Assembly: GCA_900454475.1 (NCBI GenBank)
Contig: UGSS01000002.1
Span: 1,383,605-1,447,604, forward strand
Direction: 5' to 3'
Length of the DNA: 64,000 nt
DNA from: [Pasteurella] mairii
GTDB taxonomy: Bacteria > Pseudomonadota > Gammaproteobacteria > Enterobacterales > Pasteurellaceae
Under the pieces are notes generated by a model. That model did no database searches and had not been told where the DNA came from. It was given only the letters and a program-made list of their open reading frames with translations. Made by a program: the position numbers and the translations under genes. How positions within the stretch are numbered: position 1 is the first letter of the stretch; every line of letters begins with the position of its first letter. Positions 18,598 to 30,294 of this stretch are shown here, in pieces.

Positions 18598-20496
18598 ATG
18601 GCAAATAATTATTCAGCGCAAGAAATTACCGTTTTAAAAGATTTGGAACCCGTTCAATTACGCCCGGGAATGTACACCGACACCGCGCGCCCAAACCATC
18701 TGGGACAAGAAGTTATCGACAACAGCGTTGATGAAGCTTTAGCAGGTCATGCGACCCATATCCAAGTGATTTTACATCCAGATCAATCCCTTGAAGTCAT
18801 TGATAATGGGCGCGGTATGCCCGTGGATATTCATCCGACGGAAAAGGTTTCCGGCGTTGAAGTGATTTTGACCAAACTCCATGCGGGTGGAAAATTCTCC
18901 AACAAAAATTATGAATTTGCCGGTGGCTTACATGGCGTGGGCATTTCGGTGGTCAACGCCTTATCTGAACGTGTGGATATTACCATTAAACGCGACGGAC
19001 AAGTGTATAACATTGCCTTTGAAAATGGCGTAAAAGTAGAAGAATTAACCGTCGTTGGCACTTGCGGACGCCGCAATACCGGCACAACCGTACATTTCAA
19101 ACCCAATCCAAAATATTTTGACAGCGCGAAATTTTCGGTTTCTCGCCTGCGCCATTTGCTACGCGCCAAAGCGGTATTGTGTTCTGGTTTAGAAATCAAA
19201 TTTATCGATAAAATTAATCAAACCGAAGATGTTTGGTTATATCAAGATGGCTTATCCGATTATCTGCAAGAGGCAATTCAAGGCTTTACTACACTACCGC
19301 AAACCCCATTTGTCGGTGAAGTCAAAGGTGAAACTGAAACCGCCGATTGGGCATTATTATGGCTGCCGGAAGGTGGCGAATTGCTCGCGGAAAGCTATGT
19401 CAATTTGATCCCGACTATTCAAGGCGGAACCCATGTCAATGGATTGCGCCAAGGCTTATTGGACGCCATGCGCGAATTTTGCGAATTACGAAATTTACTG
19501 CCAAAAAATGTCAAATTAACTGCTGATGATATTTGGGATCGCTGCGCCTATGTATTGAGTGTCAAAATGCGCGATCCCCAATTTGCCGGTCAAACTAAAG
19601 AACGCCTATCTTCTCGACAAAGTGCGGTATTTGTCAGCGGCGTGGTCAAAGATTCATTTAGCATTTGGTTAAGCCAACATATTCCCGAAGCGGAAGAATT
19701 GGCAAAAATGGCGATAAGTTCAGCCGAACGTCGGTTACGTGCAGCAAAAAAAGTGGTACGCAAAAAATTAGTCAGCGGACCAGCATTGCCCGGAAAATTA
19801 GCAGACTGTAGCCAACAGGATTTAGAAAAAACTGAGCTATTTTTAGTGGAGGGGGATTCTGCCGGAGGTTCTGCAAAACAAGCTCGCGATCGCGAGTATC
19901 AAGCAATTTTGCCGCTACGCGGGAAAATTTTAAATACTTGGGAAGTCTCCGCCGATCAAGTATTAGGTTCGCAAGAAGTGCATGATATTGCAGTGGCGCT
20001 TGGTATCGATCCGGACAATGAGGATTTATCACAATTGCGTTATGGCAAAGTTTGTATTCTCGCAGATGCGGATTCTGACGGGCTACATATCGCCACCCTA
20101 CTTTGCGCCCTTTTTTTGCGCCACTTCCCGAAATTAGTACAAGACGGGCACGTCTATGTCGCCATGCCGCCGCTTTATCGCATTGATGTGGGCAATGATG
20201 TGTTTTACGCCCTGGATGAAAGCGAAAAAGAAGGCATTTTGGAACGCTTGAAAACGAAAAAAGGCAAACCAAACGTCCAGCGTTTTAAAGGATTGGGGGA
20301 AATGAACCCAAGCCAATTGCGCGAAACCACCATGGATCCGAATACTCGTCGTTTGGTGCAACTGACCTTTGACGCTTCGGAAGAACAGAAAACGGAAACC
20401 TTTGAGTTAATGGATATGTTGCTGGCGAAAAAACGCTCGGAAGATCGTAAAAATTGGCTGCAAACCAAAGGGGATCAGGTGGAGTTGAGTGTCTAA
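18598..20496 (+). CDS. parE: DNA topoisomerase IV subunit B
   Basis: ATPase subunit of topoisomerase IV, which unlinks daughter chromosomes. The GHKL ATP-binding motifs NSVDEALAG and DNGRGMPVD are at residues 40-80, with GGLHGVGISVVNALS following. The TOPRIM domain shows VEGDSAGGSAKQARDREYQ and PLRGKILN, with the DADSDG metal motif after it. At 632 aa it matches ParE (about 630), not GyrB (about 800). It is followed 43 bases later by parC, an adjacency not found in E. coli, where they are separated. Confidence 0.97.
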   Translation: MANNYSAQEITVLKDLEPVQLRPGMYTDTARPNHLGQEVIDNSVDEALAGHATHIQVILHPDQSLEVIDNGRGMPVDIHPTEKVSGVEVILTKLHAGGKFSNKNYEFAGGLHGVGISVVNALSERVDITIKRDGQVYNIAFENGVKVEELTVVGTCGRRNTGTTVHFKPNPKYFDSAKFSVSRLRHLLRAKAVLCSGLEIKFIDKINQTEDVWLYQDGLSDYLQEAIQGFTTLPQTPFVGEVKGETETADWALLWLPEGGELLAESYVNLIPTIQGGTHVNGLRQGLLDAMREFCELRNLLPKNVKLTADDIWDRCAYVLSVKMRDPQFAGQTKERLSSRQSAVFVSGVVKDSFSIWLSQHIPEAEELAKMAISSAERRLRAAKKVVRKKLVSGPALPGKLADCSQQDLEKTELFLVEGDSAGGSAKQARDREYQAILPLRGKILNTWEVSADQVLGSQEVHDIAVALGIDPDNEDLSQLRYGKVCILADADSDGLHIATLLCALFLRHFPKLVQDGHVYVAMPPLYRIDVGNDVFYALDESEKEGILERLKTKKGKPNVQRFKGLGEMNPSQLRETTMDPNTRRLVQLTFDASEEQKTETFELMDMLLAKKRSEDRKNWLQTKGDQVELSV

Positions 20497-20539
20497 AGCG
20501 CGGTCATTTTTTATCAATTTTATTAACTAAGTCAATGTA

Positions 20540-22792
20540 ATGAAAAATAATATTAACTACGAAGGCATCGAGCAAATGCCACTACGCACGTTCACTGAAA
20601 GTGCTTATCTTAACTACTCAATGTACGTCATTATGGATCGAGCGTTACCTTTTATCGGTGACGGATTAAAACCGGTACAACGCCGCATTGTGTACGCCAT
20701 GTCAGAGCTAGGCTTAAACGCCAGCGCTAAATATAAAAAATCGGCGCGCACTGTGGGGGACGTTTTGGGTAAATTCCATCCGCATGGCGATACCGCTTGT
20801 TATGAAGCGATGGTGTTGATGGCACAACCTTTTTCCTACCGTTATCCGCTAGTTGACGGACAAGGAAACTGGGGGGCACCGGATGATCCGAAATCGTTTG
20901 CGGCAATGCGTTATACGGAATCTCGTCTGTCAAAAATTTCTGAAATTTTACTGTCGGAATTAGGGCAAGGCACCGTAAATTATCAGCCAAATTTCGATGG
21001 AACCCTTGAAGAACCGCAATATCTTCCGGCGCGTTTACCTCATATTCTATTAAACGGAACCACCGGTATTGCTGTCGGTATGGCAACAGATATTCCTCCG
21101 CATAATATTAACGAAGTGGCGGAGGCGGCTGTGATGTTATTGGATAATCCTCATACAAAATTAGACGATTTAATGACCGCACTTCAAGGTCCGGATTATC
21201 CGACTGAAGCGGAAATTATCTCGCCCAAAGAAGATATTCGTAAAATTTATGAGCAAGGTCGCGGTTCAATTAAAATGCGCGCAGTATGGAAAAAAGAAGA
21301 TGGTGAAATTGTGATCACCGCGCTGCCTCATCAAGCCTCGCCATCCAAAATTATTGCGCAAATCGCCGAACAAATGACCGCAAAAAAATTGCCGATGGTA
21401 GAAGACTTGCGCGATGAAGCAGATCATGAAAATCCGGTACGCATTGTGATCGTCCCGCGTTCCAATCGAGTGGATACCGATATGCTGATGGCGCACTTAT
21501 TTGCCACCACCGATTTAGAAAAAAGTTATCGGGTTAATATGAATATGATTGGGTTAGATGGAAAACCGGCGGTGAAAAATCTCGTGCAAATTTTAACTGA
21601 ATGGTTAGAATTCCGCCGCACCACCGTCACCCGTCGTTTGCAATACCGCTTGGATAAAGTATTGGCGCGCTTACATATTTTGCAAGGTTTATTGATCGCC
21701 TTTTTAAATATTGATGAAGTGATTGAAATTATCCGCAATGAAGATAAGCCGAAAGATGTATTAATAGCGCGTTTCCAATTAACGGATGAACAAGCAGAAG
21801 CCATTTTAAACTTGCGCTTACGTCAATTAGCCAAATTGGAAGAACACGAATTGCGAGCAGAGCAGGATAAATTAGCGCAAGAACGCGACAGTTTAACGCA
21901 AATTTTGTCCTCGGAAAAACGCCTTAATACGTTGATTAAAAAAGAAATTAAACAAGACGCTAAAACCTTCGCTAGCCCGCGCCTATCGCCGATTGTTGAA
22001 CGCGCTGAAGCGAAAGCCATTTCCGAAAATGAAATGACGCCAGCAGAACCGATTACTGTCATCTTGTCTAAAATGGGTTGGGTACGCTGCGCCAAGGGAC
22101 ATGATATTGATGCATCAGGATTAAGCTACAAAACCGGCGATAATTATTTGGCGCACGCTTGTGGCAAAAGCAATCAACCCGTGGTCTTTATCGATAGCAC
22201 TGGTCGCAGTTATGCCCTTGACCCATTGTCATTACCCTCCGCCCGTTCGCAAGGGGAACCCTTATCTAGCAAACTGAGTTTGCCACTTGGCGCCAGTGTG
22301 GAACAGGTGTTAATTGAAAATGAAGATCAGGCATTATTAATGGCATCTGATGCGGGATACGGTTTTATTTGCCAATTTAGCGATTTGGTTGCACGCAATA
22401 AAGCAGGCAAGGCGGTAATTAGCTTGCCAGAAAATGCCAAAGCCTTGACACCGCTTGCCATTACCAATAAAACAGCTTTATTGGTCGCCATTACTTCTGC
22501 TGATAGAATGCTCATTTTTCCGGTACAAGATTTGCCGGCACTTGCGAAAGGCAAAGGCAACAAAATTGTCACCATTCCGTCTGTCTCGGCAAAAGCGCGC
22601 GAAGAACTGTTGAGTAAATTATTGCTCATTAGCGAAAACGCCTCGTTAGTGTTCCATGCTGGCAAACGCAAAATCACGCTAAAAGCAGACGATTTGCAAA
22701 AATTCCGTACTGAACGCGGACGCAAAGGCAGTAGTTTGCCGCGCGGTTTGCATAGCAATGTTGAAATTGAGGTGATCGAGCCGGAAAATTAG
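20540..22792 (+). CDS. parC: DNA topoisomerase IV subunit A
   Basis: DNA-cleaving subunit of topoisomerase IV, 750 aa. The breakage-reunion domain has the quinolone-resistance region ([21 protein letters not shown]) and catalytic Tyr in [10 protein letters not shown]. The Ser of the [11 protein letters not shown] region is present ([12 protein letters not shown]). The C-terminal third is the beta-pinwheel domain of ParC and lacks the GyrA-box, which excludes gyrA. It is probably co-transcribed with parE. Confidence 0.97.
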   Translation: MKNNINYEGIEQMPLRTFTESAYLNYSMYVIMDRALPFIGDGLKPVQRRIVYAMSELGLNASAKYKKSARTVGDVLGKFHPHGDTACYEAMVLMAQPFSYRYPLVDGQGNWGAPDDPKSFAAMRYTESRLSKISEILLSELGQGTVNYQPNFDGTLEEPQYLPARLPHILLNGTTGIAVGMATDIPPHNINEVAEAAVMLLDNPHTKLDDLMTALQGPDYPTEAEIISPKEDIRKIYEQGRGSIKMRAVWKKEDGEIVITALPHQASPSKIIAQIAEQMTAKKLPMVEDLRDEADHENPVRIVIVPRSNRVDTDMLMAHLFATTDLEKSYRVNMNMIGLDGKPAVKNLVQILTEWLEFRRTTVTRRLQYRLDKVLARLHILQGLLIAFLNIDEVIEIIRNEDKPKDVLIARFQLTDEQAEAILNLRLRQLAKLEEHELRAEQDKLAQERDSLTQILSSEKRLNTLIKKEIKQDAKTFASPRLSPIVERAEAKAISENEMTPAEPITVILSKMGWVRCAKGHDIDASGLSYKTGDNYLAHACGKSNQPVVFIDSTGRSYALDPLSLPSARSQGEPLSSKLSLPLGASVEQVLIENEDQALLMASDAGYGFICQFSDLVARNKAGKAVISLPENAKALTPLAITNKTALLVAITSADRMLIFPVQDLPALAKGKGNKIVTIPSVSAKAREELLSKLLLISENASLVFHAGKRKITLKADDLQKFRTERGRKGSSLPRGLHSNVEIEVIEPEN

Positions 22793-22890
22793 CCAAAATT
22801 GCCAAAATAGAGAAAATTGACCGCACGGAATTGTGACAGAAACGTTAAAAGTGCGGTACAATTTGGGCAAATTTTACAACGAAAAAGAAA

Positions 22891-23370
22891 ATGACAACAC
22901 TGACTTATACAACGTTTATCCCTGATGAAATTTCCATGTGTCGTTTTGGTGCATTGCTCATGCAAGCGCTCCTTAATGTGCCAACGGAGAAAGGCGTCAT
23001 AATTTATTTAAATGGTGATTTAGGTGCCGGAAAAACGACCTTAGCGCGAGGTATGATCCAAAGCTTGGGATATTCTGGAAAAGTAAAAAGCCCTACTTAC
23101 ACTTTAGTGGAAGAATATCACTTAAATGGAAAACAAATCTATCATTTTGATTTATACCGGCTAAGTGACCCAGAAGAGTTGGAATTCATGGGGATTCGTG
23201 ACTATTTTAACGCAGATAGTATTTGTTTAATTGAATGGTCAGAAAAAGGTACCGGCTTATTGCCTAATCCTGACCTCTTGGTTAATATCAATTACAATGA
23301 GCATGCTCGTATCATTAACCTCGTCGCCTGCAGCTCACAAGGCGAGCAACTTATTCGCCAACTTTTTTAA
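22891..23370 (+). CDS. tsaE: tRNA threonylcarbamoyladenosine biosynthesis ATPase TsaE
   Basis: ATPase that acts with TsaB and TsaD in forming t6A at position 37 of ANN-reading tRNAs. At 159 aa it shows the Walker A motif GDLGAGKTTLARG, VKSPTYTLVEEY, HFDLYRL and EELEFMGIRDYF, all diagnostic for TsaE/YjeE. It opens the run tsaE-amiB-mutL-miaA-hfq-hflX, the same order as in E. coli. An uptake signal (22849-22857) lies just upstream. Confidence 0.96.
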   Translation: MTTLTYTTFIPDEISMCRFGALLMQALLNVPTEKGVIIYLNGDLGAGKTTLARGMIQSLGYSGKVKSPTYTLVEEYHLNGKQIYHFDLYRLSDPEELEFMGIRDYFNADSICLIEWSEKGTGLLPNPDLLVNINYNEHARIINLVACSSQGEQLIRQLF

Positions 23371-23384
23371 CTAATTTGAACACA

Positions 23385-24578
23385 ATGCACAAGTTATACG
23401 CTTTTATTTTTACTTTATTTTGTTTTTTTAGCCTAGTACCGCCCGCGATAGCTGATGTGTGGACAATCGCTATTGATCCCGGCCATGGAGGAAAAGATCC
23501 AGGGGCGATTAGTCGTAATTTAAAAATTTACGAAAAAAATGTCACCTTGGCGATTGCTAAAGAACTCAAAGCATTACTGGATAAAGATCCAAATTTCCGT
23601 GCCATAATGACTCGCAATGGAGATTATTATATTTCTGTACCGGCACGTTCTGAAATTGCTCGTAAAAAAAAGGCAAATTATTTAGTGTCAATCCATGCTG
23701 ACTCCTCTGTCTCCCCACTATTACGAGGCGCATCAGTTTGGGTATTATCCAACCGTCGTGCCAATGATGAAATGGGGCAATGGTTAGAGGATGATGAAAA
23801 ACGCTCTGAATTATTAGGCGGTGCAGGAAATGTATTAGCATCTCACCATGAGAAATACTTGGATCAAACCGTATTGGATCTTCAATTCGGGCACAGCCAG
23901 CGCGTCGGTTACGAACTAGGCAGTATTGTCTTACGCCATTTTGCTACCATTACTAAATTAAGCAGAAATACGCCTCAACATGCCAGTTTAGGTGTATTGC
24001 GTTCACCGGATATTCCCTCTATCTTGGTTGAGACCGGTTTTTTATCCAACACGGATGAAGAAAAGAAATTAAATACGCCATCATATCGCAAAAAAATCGC
24101 CCGCATCATTTATGACAGCTTAGTAGAATATCGCCGTCGCCATGTAAAATCTACACCGGTTAAAATACATAATAAAACTAATAAAAATAATGCTGTCGCT
24201 GACAGTGGCATTCGTCATAAAGTAAAAGCTGGTGAAAGCCTTAGCGGTTTAGCCGCCAAATATAAGGTAAAGATCAATGACATCATCACCTTAAACCATT
24301 TAAAACGCCGTGAATTATGGATTGGCGAAACGATCAAGATTCCGAGTAAAGTGGAGCCCAATAAGATCGAACCGTCTCACCAAACTGGGTACCGAGAAAA
24401 TGGTGATCAAAACAGCACAAAAATACAGATTCCGAAATACCATACGATCCAAAAAGATCAAACCTTATACGCGGTATCTCGAGAATATAATATTCCGATA
24501 AATCAACTATTTAAACTTAATCCCAAATTGAAAGATGGGAAAGTGATTGTCGGACAAAAAGTCCAACTACGTAAATAG
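23385..24578 (+). CDS. amiB: N-acetylmuramoyl-L-alanine amidase AmiB with LysM repeats
   Basis: Periplasmic zinc amidase that splits septal peptidoglycan during daughter-cell separation. I start it at ATG 23385 (MHKLYAF) rather than the TTG at 23376; neither has a strong ribosome site. A signal peptide runs to IADVW. The Amidase_3 domain begins IAIDPGHGGKDPGAI (zinc His) and includes SIHADSS and ETGFLSN. Two C-terminal LysM domains bind glycan (RHKVKAGESLSGLAAKY and YHTIQKDQTLYAVSREY). The 397-aa length with two LysM units is usual for AmiB. Confidence 0.95.
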   Translation: MHKLYAFIFTLFCFFSLVPPAIADVWTIAIDPGHGGKDPGAISRNLKIYEKNVTLAIAKELKALLDKDPNFRAIMTRNGDYYISVPARSEIARKKKANYLVSIHADSSVSPLLRGASVWVLSNRRANDEMGQWLEDDEKRSELLGGAGNVLASHHEKYLDQTVLDLQFGHSQRVGYELGSIVLRHFATITKLSRNTPQHASLGVLRSPDIPSILVETGFLSNTDEEKKLNTPSYRKKIARIIYDSLVEYRRRHVKSTPVKIHNKTNKNNAVADSGIRHKVKAGESLSGLAAKYKVKINDIITLNHLKRRELWIGETIKIPSKVEPNKIEPSHQTGYRENGDQNSTKIQIPKYHTIQKDQTLYAVSREYNIPINQLFKLNPKLKDGKVIVGQKVQLRK

Positions 24579-24587
24579 GAAATATCA

Positions 24588-26435
24588 ATGAACATAAAAA
24601 TTCTTCCTCCTCAACTGGCGAATCAAATTGCAGCGGGTGAAGTGGTAGAACGTCCAGCCTCGGTAGTCAAGGAATTAGTAGAAAACAGTCTTGACGCTGG
24701 CGCAACAAAAATTCAAATTGATATTGACCATGGGGGAGCGAGCTTAATTCGGATTCGTGATAACGGGATTGGTATCGCTAAAGCCGATCTTTCTCTCGCG
24801 CTGGCACGACATGCCACCAGCAAAATCAGCTCAATTGAAGATCTGGAAGCAATTTTAAGCCTTGGCTTTCGCGGTGAAGCCTTAGCAAGTATCAGCTCCG
24901 TCTCTCGCCTCACCCTCACCTCCCGCCCGCAAGATCAAGCGCAAGCCTGGCAGGTTTATGCGCAAGGACGGGATATGGAAACTACCATTCAACCGGCGTC
25001 TCATCCTGTCGGTACCACTGTTGAGGTCGCCAATCTCTTTTTTAACACACCCGCAAGACGCAAATTTTTACGCACCGATAAAACCGAATTTTCCCATATT
25101 GACGAAGTCATTCGGCGCATAGCCCTTGCTAAACCGAGTGTTGCCTTTACCTTGACCCACAACAATAAAATCATCAGACAATATAAAAGTGCGGTCGATA
25201 ATTTGCAAAAAATGAAACGCGTGGCAGCAATTTGCGGCGAAGATTTTATGCAACATGCGCTACAAATTGACTGGAAACACGATCATCTGCATCTCTCCGG
25301 TTGGATTGCGCTGCCAAGTTATACCCGCTTGCAAAATGATCTGGCTTATAGTTATGTCAATGGCAGAATGGTGCGCGATAAAGTGATTAATCATGCCATC
25401 AAACAAGCTTATGCGGAAGAACTACACAGCGAACAACATCCGGCATTCGTCTTATTTATTGATTTGGATCCTAACGACGTGGATGTAAACGTGCATCCCA
25501 CCAAACATGAAGTACGTTTCCATCAATCGCGCTTAATTCATGACTTTATTTGGCAAGGTATTTATAACGCGCTACATTCTGCACCAGTACAAACAGATAC
25601 AACAGCACCACAAAAAACTGTTTCAGAAACTCCTACGACGCATTTTCAAGTAAGCGAGCCGCAAGGACAATGGTCTGTTGCCGCAAAGCCTAATCGCGCC
25701 GCCGCGGGCAAAAATATCTTTGCCTCAAACGCTGGCAATACGGTTGCAACAACATCTTCGGATTTTACACCGCGCTTTACAAAAAAAGCACCACGTGTGG
25801 CACAAAAAGCCTATGCTGAATTAATGTCTACGGAAAAAATCACGACGTTACCGACAACCACTTCGCCAGCAGTCAGCGATAACCAAACCATTGCAGATAC
25901 CACAACGATAGCCTCCCATGCGGTGTTACATAGTCTGGCATTAGTGGAAAATAAAGCCTTATTATTGCAACAACAGCAACGGTTTTATCTGCTCCCACTG
26001 GAAAAATTGCAACGTTTAAAACATCAATTGATGTTACAGCAAGAAACTCAAAGCCCGCTATTAATTCCGGTGATGTTTCGCTTAACTGCCGCCCAGCAAC
26101 AACGCTGGCAGCAACAAAAGGACTTTTTTCAACAAGCACAATTTGAATTTAGCGAAAATTTGGCACAACACCGTATTAGTCTCAATAAAGTGCCGAGCTG
26201 TTTGCGCCAACATAATTTACAAAAAATTGTGATGAGTTTATTAGCGCAAGACTGTCACGATTTTTCATTATTTTTGACCGCACTTTGTCAACAATTTCCA
26301 GCGGAAACCATCCAGGTATTCGCTGATGCGGTCAGTTTATTAAATGAAACAGAACGACGGTTAGGCACGCAAAAAGCCTCCTTAAACGCCTTATTAATAC
26401 CGATTAATTGGCAACCTTACTTAGAGCAATTATAA
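24588..26435 (+). CDS. mutL: DNA mismatch repair protein MutL
   Basis: GHKL-ATPase mediator of mismatch repair, coupling MutS recognition to MutH nicking. N-terminal motifs are canonical: [26 protein letters not shown] split over residues 12-37, then DNGIGI and [10 protein letters not shown]. Total length is 615 aa with a Thr/Ala-rich linker around residues 345-440. The C-terminal dimerisation domain has no DQHA endonuclease motif, as expected in a MutH-type organism. GGAAATATCAATG gives the start. The stop overlaps the miaA start by one base (TAATG). Confidence 0.96.
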   Translation: MNIKILPPQLANQIAAGEVVERPASVVKELVENSLDAGATKIQIDIDHGGASLIRIRDNGIGIAKADLSLALARHATSKISSIEDLEAILSLGFRGEALASISSVSRLTLTSRPQDQAQAWQVYAQGRDMETTIQPASHPVGTTVEVANLFFNTPARRKFLRTDKTEFSHIDEVIRRIALAKPSVAFTLTHNNKIIRQYKSAVDNLQKMKRVAAICGEDFMQHALQIDWKHDHLHLSGWIALPSYTRLQNDLAYSYVNGRMVRDKVINHAIKQAYAEELHSEQHPAFVLFIDLDPNDVDVNVHPTKHEVRFHQSRLIHDFIWQGIYNALHSAPVQTDTTAPQKTVSETPTTHFQVSEPQGQWSVAAKPNRAAAGKNIFASNAGNTVATTSSDFTPRFTKKAPRVAQKAYAELMSTEKITTLPTTTSPAVSDNQTIADTTTIASHAVLHSLALVENKALLLQQQQRFYLLPLEKLQRLKHQLMLQQETQSPLLIPVMFRLTAAQQQRWQQQKDFFQQAQFEFSENLAQHRISLNKVPSCLRQHNLQKIVMSLLAQDCHDFSLFLTALCQQFPAETIQVFADAVSLLNETERRLGTQKASLNALLIPINWQPYLEQL

Positions 26436-27367
26436 TGAAATCCACCACCAAACCGTATGCTATTTTTTTAATGGGACCGACCGCCTCCGGCAAAACTGAT
26501 TTGGCAATTCAGCTACGTCAATATTTGCCACTGGAAATTATTAGTGTGGATTCTGCGCTCATTTACAAAGGCATGGATATTGGTACTGCCAAGCCCAGCG
26601 CACAAGAATTAGCATTGGCACCCCATCGTTTAATTGATATTAAAGACCCAAGCGAAAGTTATTCTGCTGCCGAGTTTCGTCGTGATGCGCTAGGTGAAAT
26701 GCAAGAAATTAGCGCGCAAGGCAAAATTCCCTTATTAGTCGGCGGAACCATGTTATATTTCAAAGCGTTACTAGAAGGACTTTCCCCCTTGCCTTCCGCG
26801 GATGAAAAAGTGCGGTCGGAAATTGAAGCAAAAGCGGCGCAATTCGGCTGGGCAGCCTTGCATCAAGAATTAGCTAAAATTGATCCTGTTTCCGCCCAGC
26901 GCATTAATCCAAATGATTCGCAACGCATTAATCGCGCCTTGGAGGTATTTTATTTAAGCGGGCAAACACTCACTGCACTTAGCGCACAAAAAAGCGAAGC
27001 ATTGCCTTATCATATCGACCAATTTGCTATTGCACCACAAGATCGTAGTGTACTGCATCAACGTATCGAATGGCGTTTTCATAAAATGATCGCACAAGGG
27101 TTCCAACAAGAAGTGGAAAAACTCTATTCTCGTGGTGATTTACACCCGGATTTACCGTCTATTCGTTGCGTAGGTTATCGCCAGATGTGGGAATATTTGC
27201 GTGGTGATTATGACCATGAAGAAATGATTTTTCGTGGCATATGTGCTACACGCCAATTAGCAAAGCGCCAAATTACCTGGTTAAGAGGCTGGAAATCGCC
27301 ATTACAATGGTTGGATAGTTTACAAATTGAACAAGCTAAGCAACAAATTCTGCAACATTTAAAATAA
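26435..27367 (+). CDS. miaA: tRNA dimethylallyltransferase
   Basis: Adds the dimethylallyl group to A37 of UNN-reading tRNAs. The P-loop [32 protein letters not shown] and [15 protein letters not shown] are family signatures. I start it at ATG 26435, which overlaps the mutL stop, rather than at the TTG ten codons upstream; this yields 310 aa, the normal length. Translational coupling to mutL is likely. Confidence 0.95.
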   Translation: MKSTTKPYAIFLMGPTASGKTDLAIQLRQYLPLEIISVDSALIYKGMDIGTAKPSAQELALAPHRLIDIKDPSESYSAAEFRRDALGEMQEISAQGKIPLLVGGTMLYFKALLEGLSPLPSADEKVRSEIEAKAAQFGWAALHQELAKIDPVSAQRINPNDSQRINRALEVFYLSGQTLTALSAQKSEALPYHIDQFAIAPQDRSVLHQRIEWRFHKMIAQGFQQEVEKLYSRGDLHPDLPSIRCVGYRQMWEYLRGDYDHEEMIFRGICATRQLAKRQITWLRGWKSPLQWLDSLQIEQAKQQILQHLK

Positions 27368-27497
27368 TTTATTGATAGTGATGACATTACTATAGATTAC
27401 TGATATATTGACAAACGGAGGCACGACTTTTTCTGGATGTTAGACGGTTTCCGTATATTTACACAGCACATAACTATATAAAAGAAGGAAATAAAAA

Positions 27498-27788
27498 ATG
27501 GCAAAAGGACAATCTCTACAAGATCCTTATTTGAACGCGCTACGTCGCGAACGTATTCCGGTCTCAATTTATTTGGTGAACGGTATTAAACTGCAAGGTC
27601 AAATCGAATCATTCGACCAATTTGTGATTTTACTCAAAAATACGGTAAACCAAATGGTGTATAAACACGCTATTTCCACAGTGGTTCCGGCACGTTCCGT
27701 AACACACCACAACAATAGTACACCACAGCCAACACATCATCATAACCAAGATGTGCAAACTGAAGATACAGATGCCCAAGCAGAATAA
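27498..27788 (+). CDS. hfq: RNA chaperone Hfq
   Basis: Hexameric Sm-like RNA chaperone for small-RNA pairing. The core is near-identical to E. coli Hfq ([44 protein letters not shown]). The C-terminal tail, residues 67-96, is short, polar and His-rich (HHNNS, PTHHH). The start has GAAGGA upstream, and the 130-bp gap after miaA leaves room for its own promoter. Confidence 0.98.
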   Translation: MAKGQSLQDPYLNALRRERIPVSIYLVNGIKLQGQIESFDQFVILLKNTVNQMVYKHAISTVVPARSVTHHNNSTPQPTHHHNQDVQTEDTDAQAE

Positions 27789-27790
27789 CA

Positions 27791-29179
27791 TTGCAGCACT
27801 CCAAAAATCAAGCACCTACTGAGTCGGTTTCTGTACACTTACAAAGTGCGGTAGATTTTAACGAAATTTCTACCGCACTTTCTGCTATTTCTCCTTCTTT
27901 AAATGCTAATACATTTTCTGCTTGCGACAACGCAATTGTAGTACAAACCTTTTTCTCGCAAAAAAATCTTGATGACCTGCTGGAGTTCCAATCCTTGGCA
28001 ACTTCCGCCAACGTTCAAATTTTAACGACCATTACTGCTTCACGAACAACGCCTCAAGCCAAATATTTTGTCGGACAAGGTAAAGCGGAAGAAATTGCCG
28101 AAGCAGTGAAACAATACGACGCAGATGTCGTGTTATTTAATCATAGCCTCACACCGGCGCAAACTCGTAATTTAGAAAGTATTTGTCAATGTCGTGTAGT
28201 CGATCGCACCGGACTTATTCTTGATATTTTTGCACAACGCGCCCGTTCCCATGAAGGGAAATTGCAAGTCGAATTGGCGCAATTAAAACATTTAGCCACC
28301 CGCCTTGTGCGTCGAAAAACCGGTTTGGATCAACAAAAAGGCGCGGTTGGTTTACGCGGACCCGGCGAAACGCAGTTGGAAACTGACCGGCGTTTGATCA
28401 AAGTGCGTATTGCCCAACTGCAAAACCGCTTAGAAAAAGTCGCCAAACAGCGCCAACAAAACCGTCAAACCAGACAAAAATCCGCTATCCCTACAATTTC
28501 ATTGGTCGGCTATACCAATGCAGGAAAATCGACTTTATTCAATACCTTAACTCAATCCGAGGTGTACGCAGCTGATCAACTTTTTGCCACCTTAGATCCC
28601 ACCTTAAGACGCCTCTCCGTACAAGATGTGGGGACGACTATTTTAGCTGATACGGTAGGATTTATTCGCGATTTGCCTCATGATTTAATTTCCGCCTTTA
28701 AATCAACCTTGCAAGAAACCACCGAAGCCAGTTTACTACTGCATGTGATTGATGCCTCCGACAGTCGAAATTTAGAAAATATTCAAGCAGTTAACCAGGT
28801 ATTAGAAGCAATTAACGCCCATCAAGTCCCGACTTTATTGGTTTACAACAAAATAGATCAATTGGAACAATGCATCCCGCATATTGAATATAATGATCAA
28901 CAACAGCCTGTCGCGGTTTACCTCTCCGCGCACCAACAGCAAGGAATTGCTCTCCTACTCGATGCCATCCGCCAACGTTTAGTGAACGAATTAGTGGAAA
29001 TGGAAATTAAACTTAGCGTTAATCAAGGTAAAATCCGCCACGCGCTATATCAACTGAATTGTATCTATCAAGAAACCATCAACGAACAAGGCGAATTTCT
29101 CCTCCATATCAAACTCAACCAAATTGAATGGGCAAAATTGCTCAAACAATTTCCAGCATTGAGTGCATATCAAGCGTAG
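27791..29179 (+). CDS. hflX: Ribosome-associated GTPase HflX, start uncertain
   Basis: GTPase that splits stalled or hibernating ribosomes. GTP motifs are clear: [24 protein letters not shown] and YNKIDQ, preceded by the HflX domain ([30 protein letters not shown]). Homology to E. coli begins around [11 protein letters not shown] (about residue 48), but no ATG, GTG or further TTG lies near there in frame. The only conventional start is TTG 27791, two bases after hfq and without a good ribosome site. It adds about 45 non-conserved residues that read through an inverted uptake-signal pair. Confidence 0.9.
   Translation: MQHSKNQAPTESVSVHLQSAVDFNEISTALSAISPSLNANTFSACDNAIVVQTFFSQKNLDDLLEFQSLATSANVQILTTITASRTTPQAKYFVGQGKAEEIAEAVKQYDADVVLFNHSLTPAQTRNLESICQCRVVDRTGLILDIFAQRARSHEGKLQVELAQLKHLATRLVRRKTGLDQQKGAVGLRGPGETQLETDRRLIKVRIAQLQNRLEKVAKQRQQNRQTRQKSAIPTISLVGYTNAGKSTLFNTLTQSEVYAADQLFATLDPTLRRLSVQDVGTTILADTVGFIRDLPHDLISAFKSTLQETTEASLLLHVIDASDSRNLENIQAVNQVLEAINAHQVPTLLVYNKIDQLEQCIPHIEYNDQQQPVAVYLSAHQQQGIALLLDAIRQRLVNELVEMEIKLSVNQGKIRHALYQLNCIYQETINEQGEFLLHIKLNQIEWAKLLKQFPALSAYQA
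27843..27881 (+). repeat. Inverted uptake-signal pair inside the hflX 5' end
   Basis: AAAGTGCGGTAGA (27843-27855) pairs perfectly with TCTACCGCACTTT (27869-27881): a 13-bp stem with a 13-base loop. Elsewhere such pairs act as terminators between genes. Here one sits about 50 bases into the hflX frame, where it may attenuate read-through from hfq. Confidence 0.75.
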
Positions 29180-29184
29180 TTCAT

Positions 29185-29216
29185 GATGGCTGGCGAAAGC
29201 GTCCATCTTGTAGTTT
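29185..29216 (+). terminator. Probable terminator after hflX
   Basis: GATGG (29185-29189) pairs with CCATC (29203-29207) around a GC-rich interior with a GAAA loop, followed by TTGTAGTTTTTTA. The stem is short and interrupted. Confidence 0.45.
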
Positions 29217-29324
29217 TTTATGTCCTTTCCTCTATTTGTGAGAGAAAAAATCTAATTTTTTATAAGCGAATGATAAAACTCATCAAAAATCCACCGCACT
29301 TTCTCTCTCCCACTTATTACCCCA

Positions 29325-30293
29325 CTATTTATTCGCCAAAATCACCGCTCTTTTAGGGGCGGGATAGCCCTCGATGGTTTTGCTGTGATCTTGCGGATCG
29401 AGGAAATCAATTAAACTTTCGTTTTCCAACCAATCGGTTTTGCGTTGCTCCTCAAGGGTCGTCACCGCGACATCTACACAGCGAACATGATGAAAACCGA
29501 CTTTTTGCAACCAATGAATGAGCGCAGCAACAGAAGGGATAAAATACACATTTTTCATTTTGGCATAACGATCCGCTGGCACCAATACCATATTTTCCTC
29601 ACCATCCACCACCAAGGTTTCTAGCACCAACTCCCCGCCTTTCACCAATTGATTACGCAATTGTGTTAAATGATCCAGTGGCGATTTGCGATGATACAAC
29701 ACGCCCATAGAAAACACCGTATCAAACGCAGCTAGTGGTTGCATTTCTTCAATGCCTAAGGGAATTAAATTGGCTCGACGATCGTTATTCAGCAATTTAC
29801 GCACCGCCTCAAATTGGCACAAAAATAATTCCGTCGGATCAATTCCAACCACCATTTTAGCGCCCTCGCCAACCATACGCCACATATGATAACCGCTGCC
29901 ACAGCCCACATCCAAAATCACGCGATCTTGCAATGGCGCCAAATGCGGCAATACGCGCTCCCATTTAAAATCCGAACGCCATTCACAATCAATATGAATG
30001 CCATGCAAATGATAAGGCCCTTTGCGCCAAGGCATTAATTGTTTGAGATGATAAATAATGCGTTGTTTTTCTCCCTCGGATAAAGGCAAATCTCGTTCAG
30101 ATTTGACCGCACTTTTCAGATCAACCCGATCGGCGGTTAAGTGCGGTAGAAAATCAAGCAGTTTTGACCATTTCGCATAATCACCATGGGTTTGCTTTTC
30201 CCATTGGCTCAATTGCAACGGTAAAGTTTCCAGCCATGCCGACAAGGGCGAAAGGGCAATTTGTTGATAAAAAGGACGAAAATCAATACTCAT
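29325..30293 (-). CDS. cmoB: tRNA U34 carboxymethyltransferase CmoB
   Basis: Transfers a carboxymethyl group from carboxy-SAM to 5-hydroxyuridine-34, giving cmo5U in tRNAs. I start it at ATG 30293 ([12 protein letters not shown]) for 322 aa, the usual CmoB length; an upstream in-frame ATG at 30392 would lie inside putP. The SAM-fold motif [16 protein letters not shown] and [25 protein letters not shown] are diagnostic. The start is one base from the putP stop, so translation may be coupled. CmoA, which makes carboxy-SAM, is not in this window. Confidence 0.95.
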   Translation of the reverse strand: MSIDFRPFYQQIALSPLSAWLETLPLQLSQWEKQTHGDYAKWSKLLDFLPHLTADRVDLKSAVKSERDLPLSEGEKQRIIYHLKQLMPWRKGPYHLHGIHIDCEWRSDFKWERVLPHLAPLQDRVILDVGCGSGYHMWRMVGEGAKMVVGIDPTELFLCQFEAVRKLLNNDRRANLIPLGIEEMQPLAAFDTVFSMGVLYHRKSPLDHLTQLRNQLVKGGELVLETLVVDGEENMVLVPADRYAKMKNVYFIPSVAALIHWLQKVGFHHVRCVDVAVTTLEEQRKTDWLENESLIDFLDPQDHSKTIEGYPAPKRAVILANK

Positions 30294-30294
30294 A

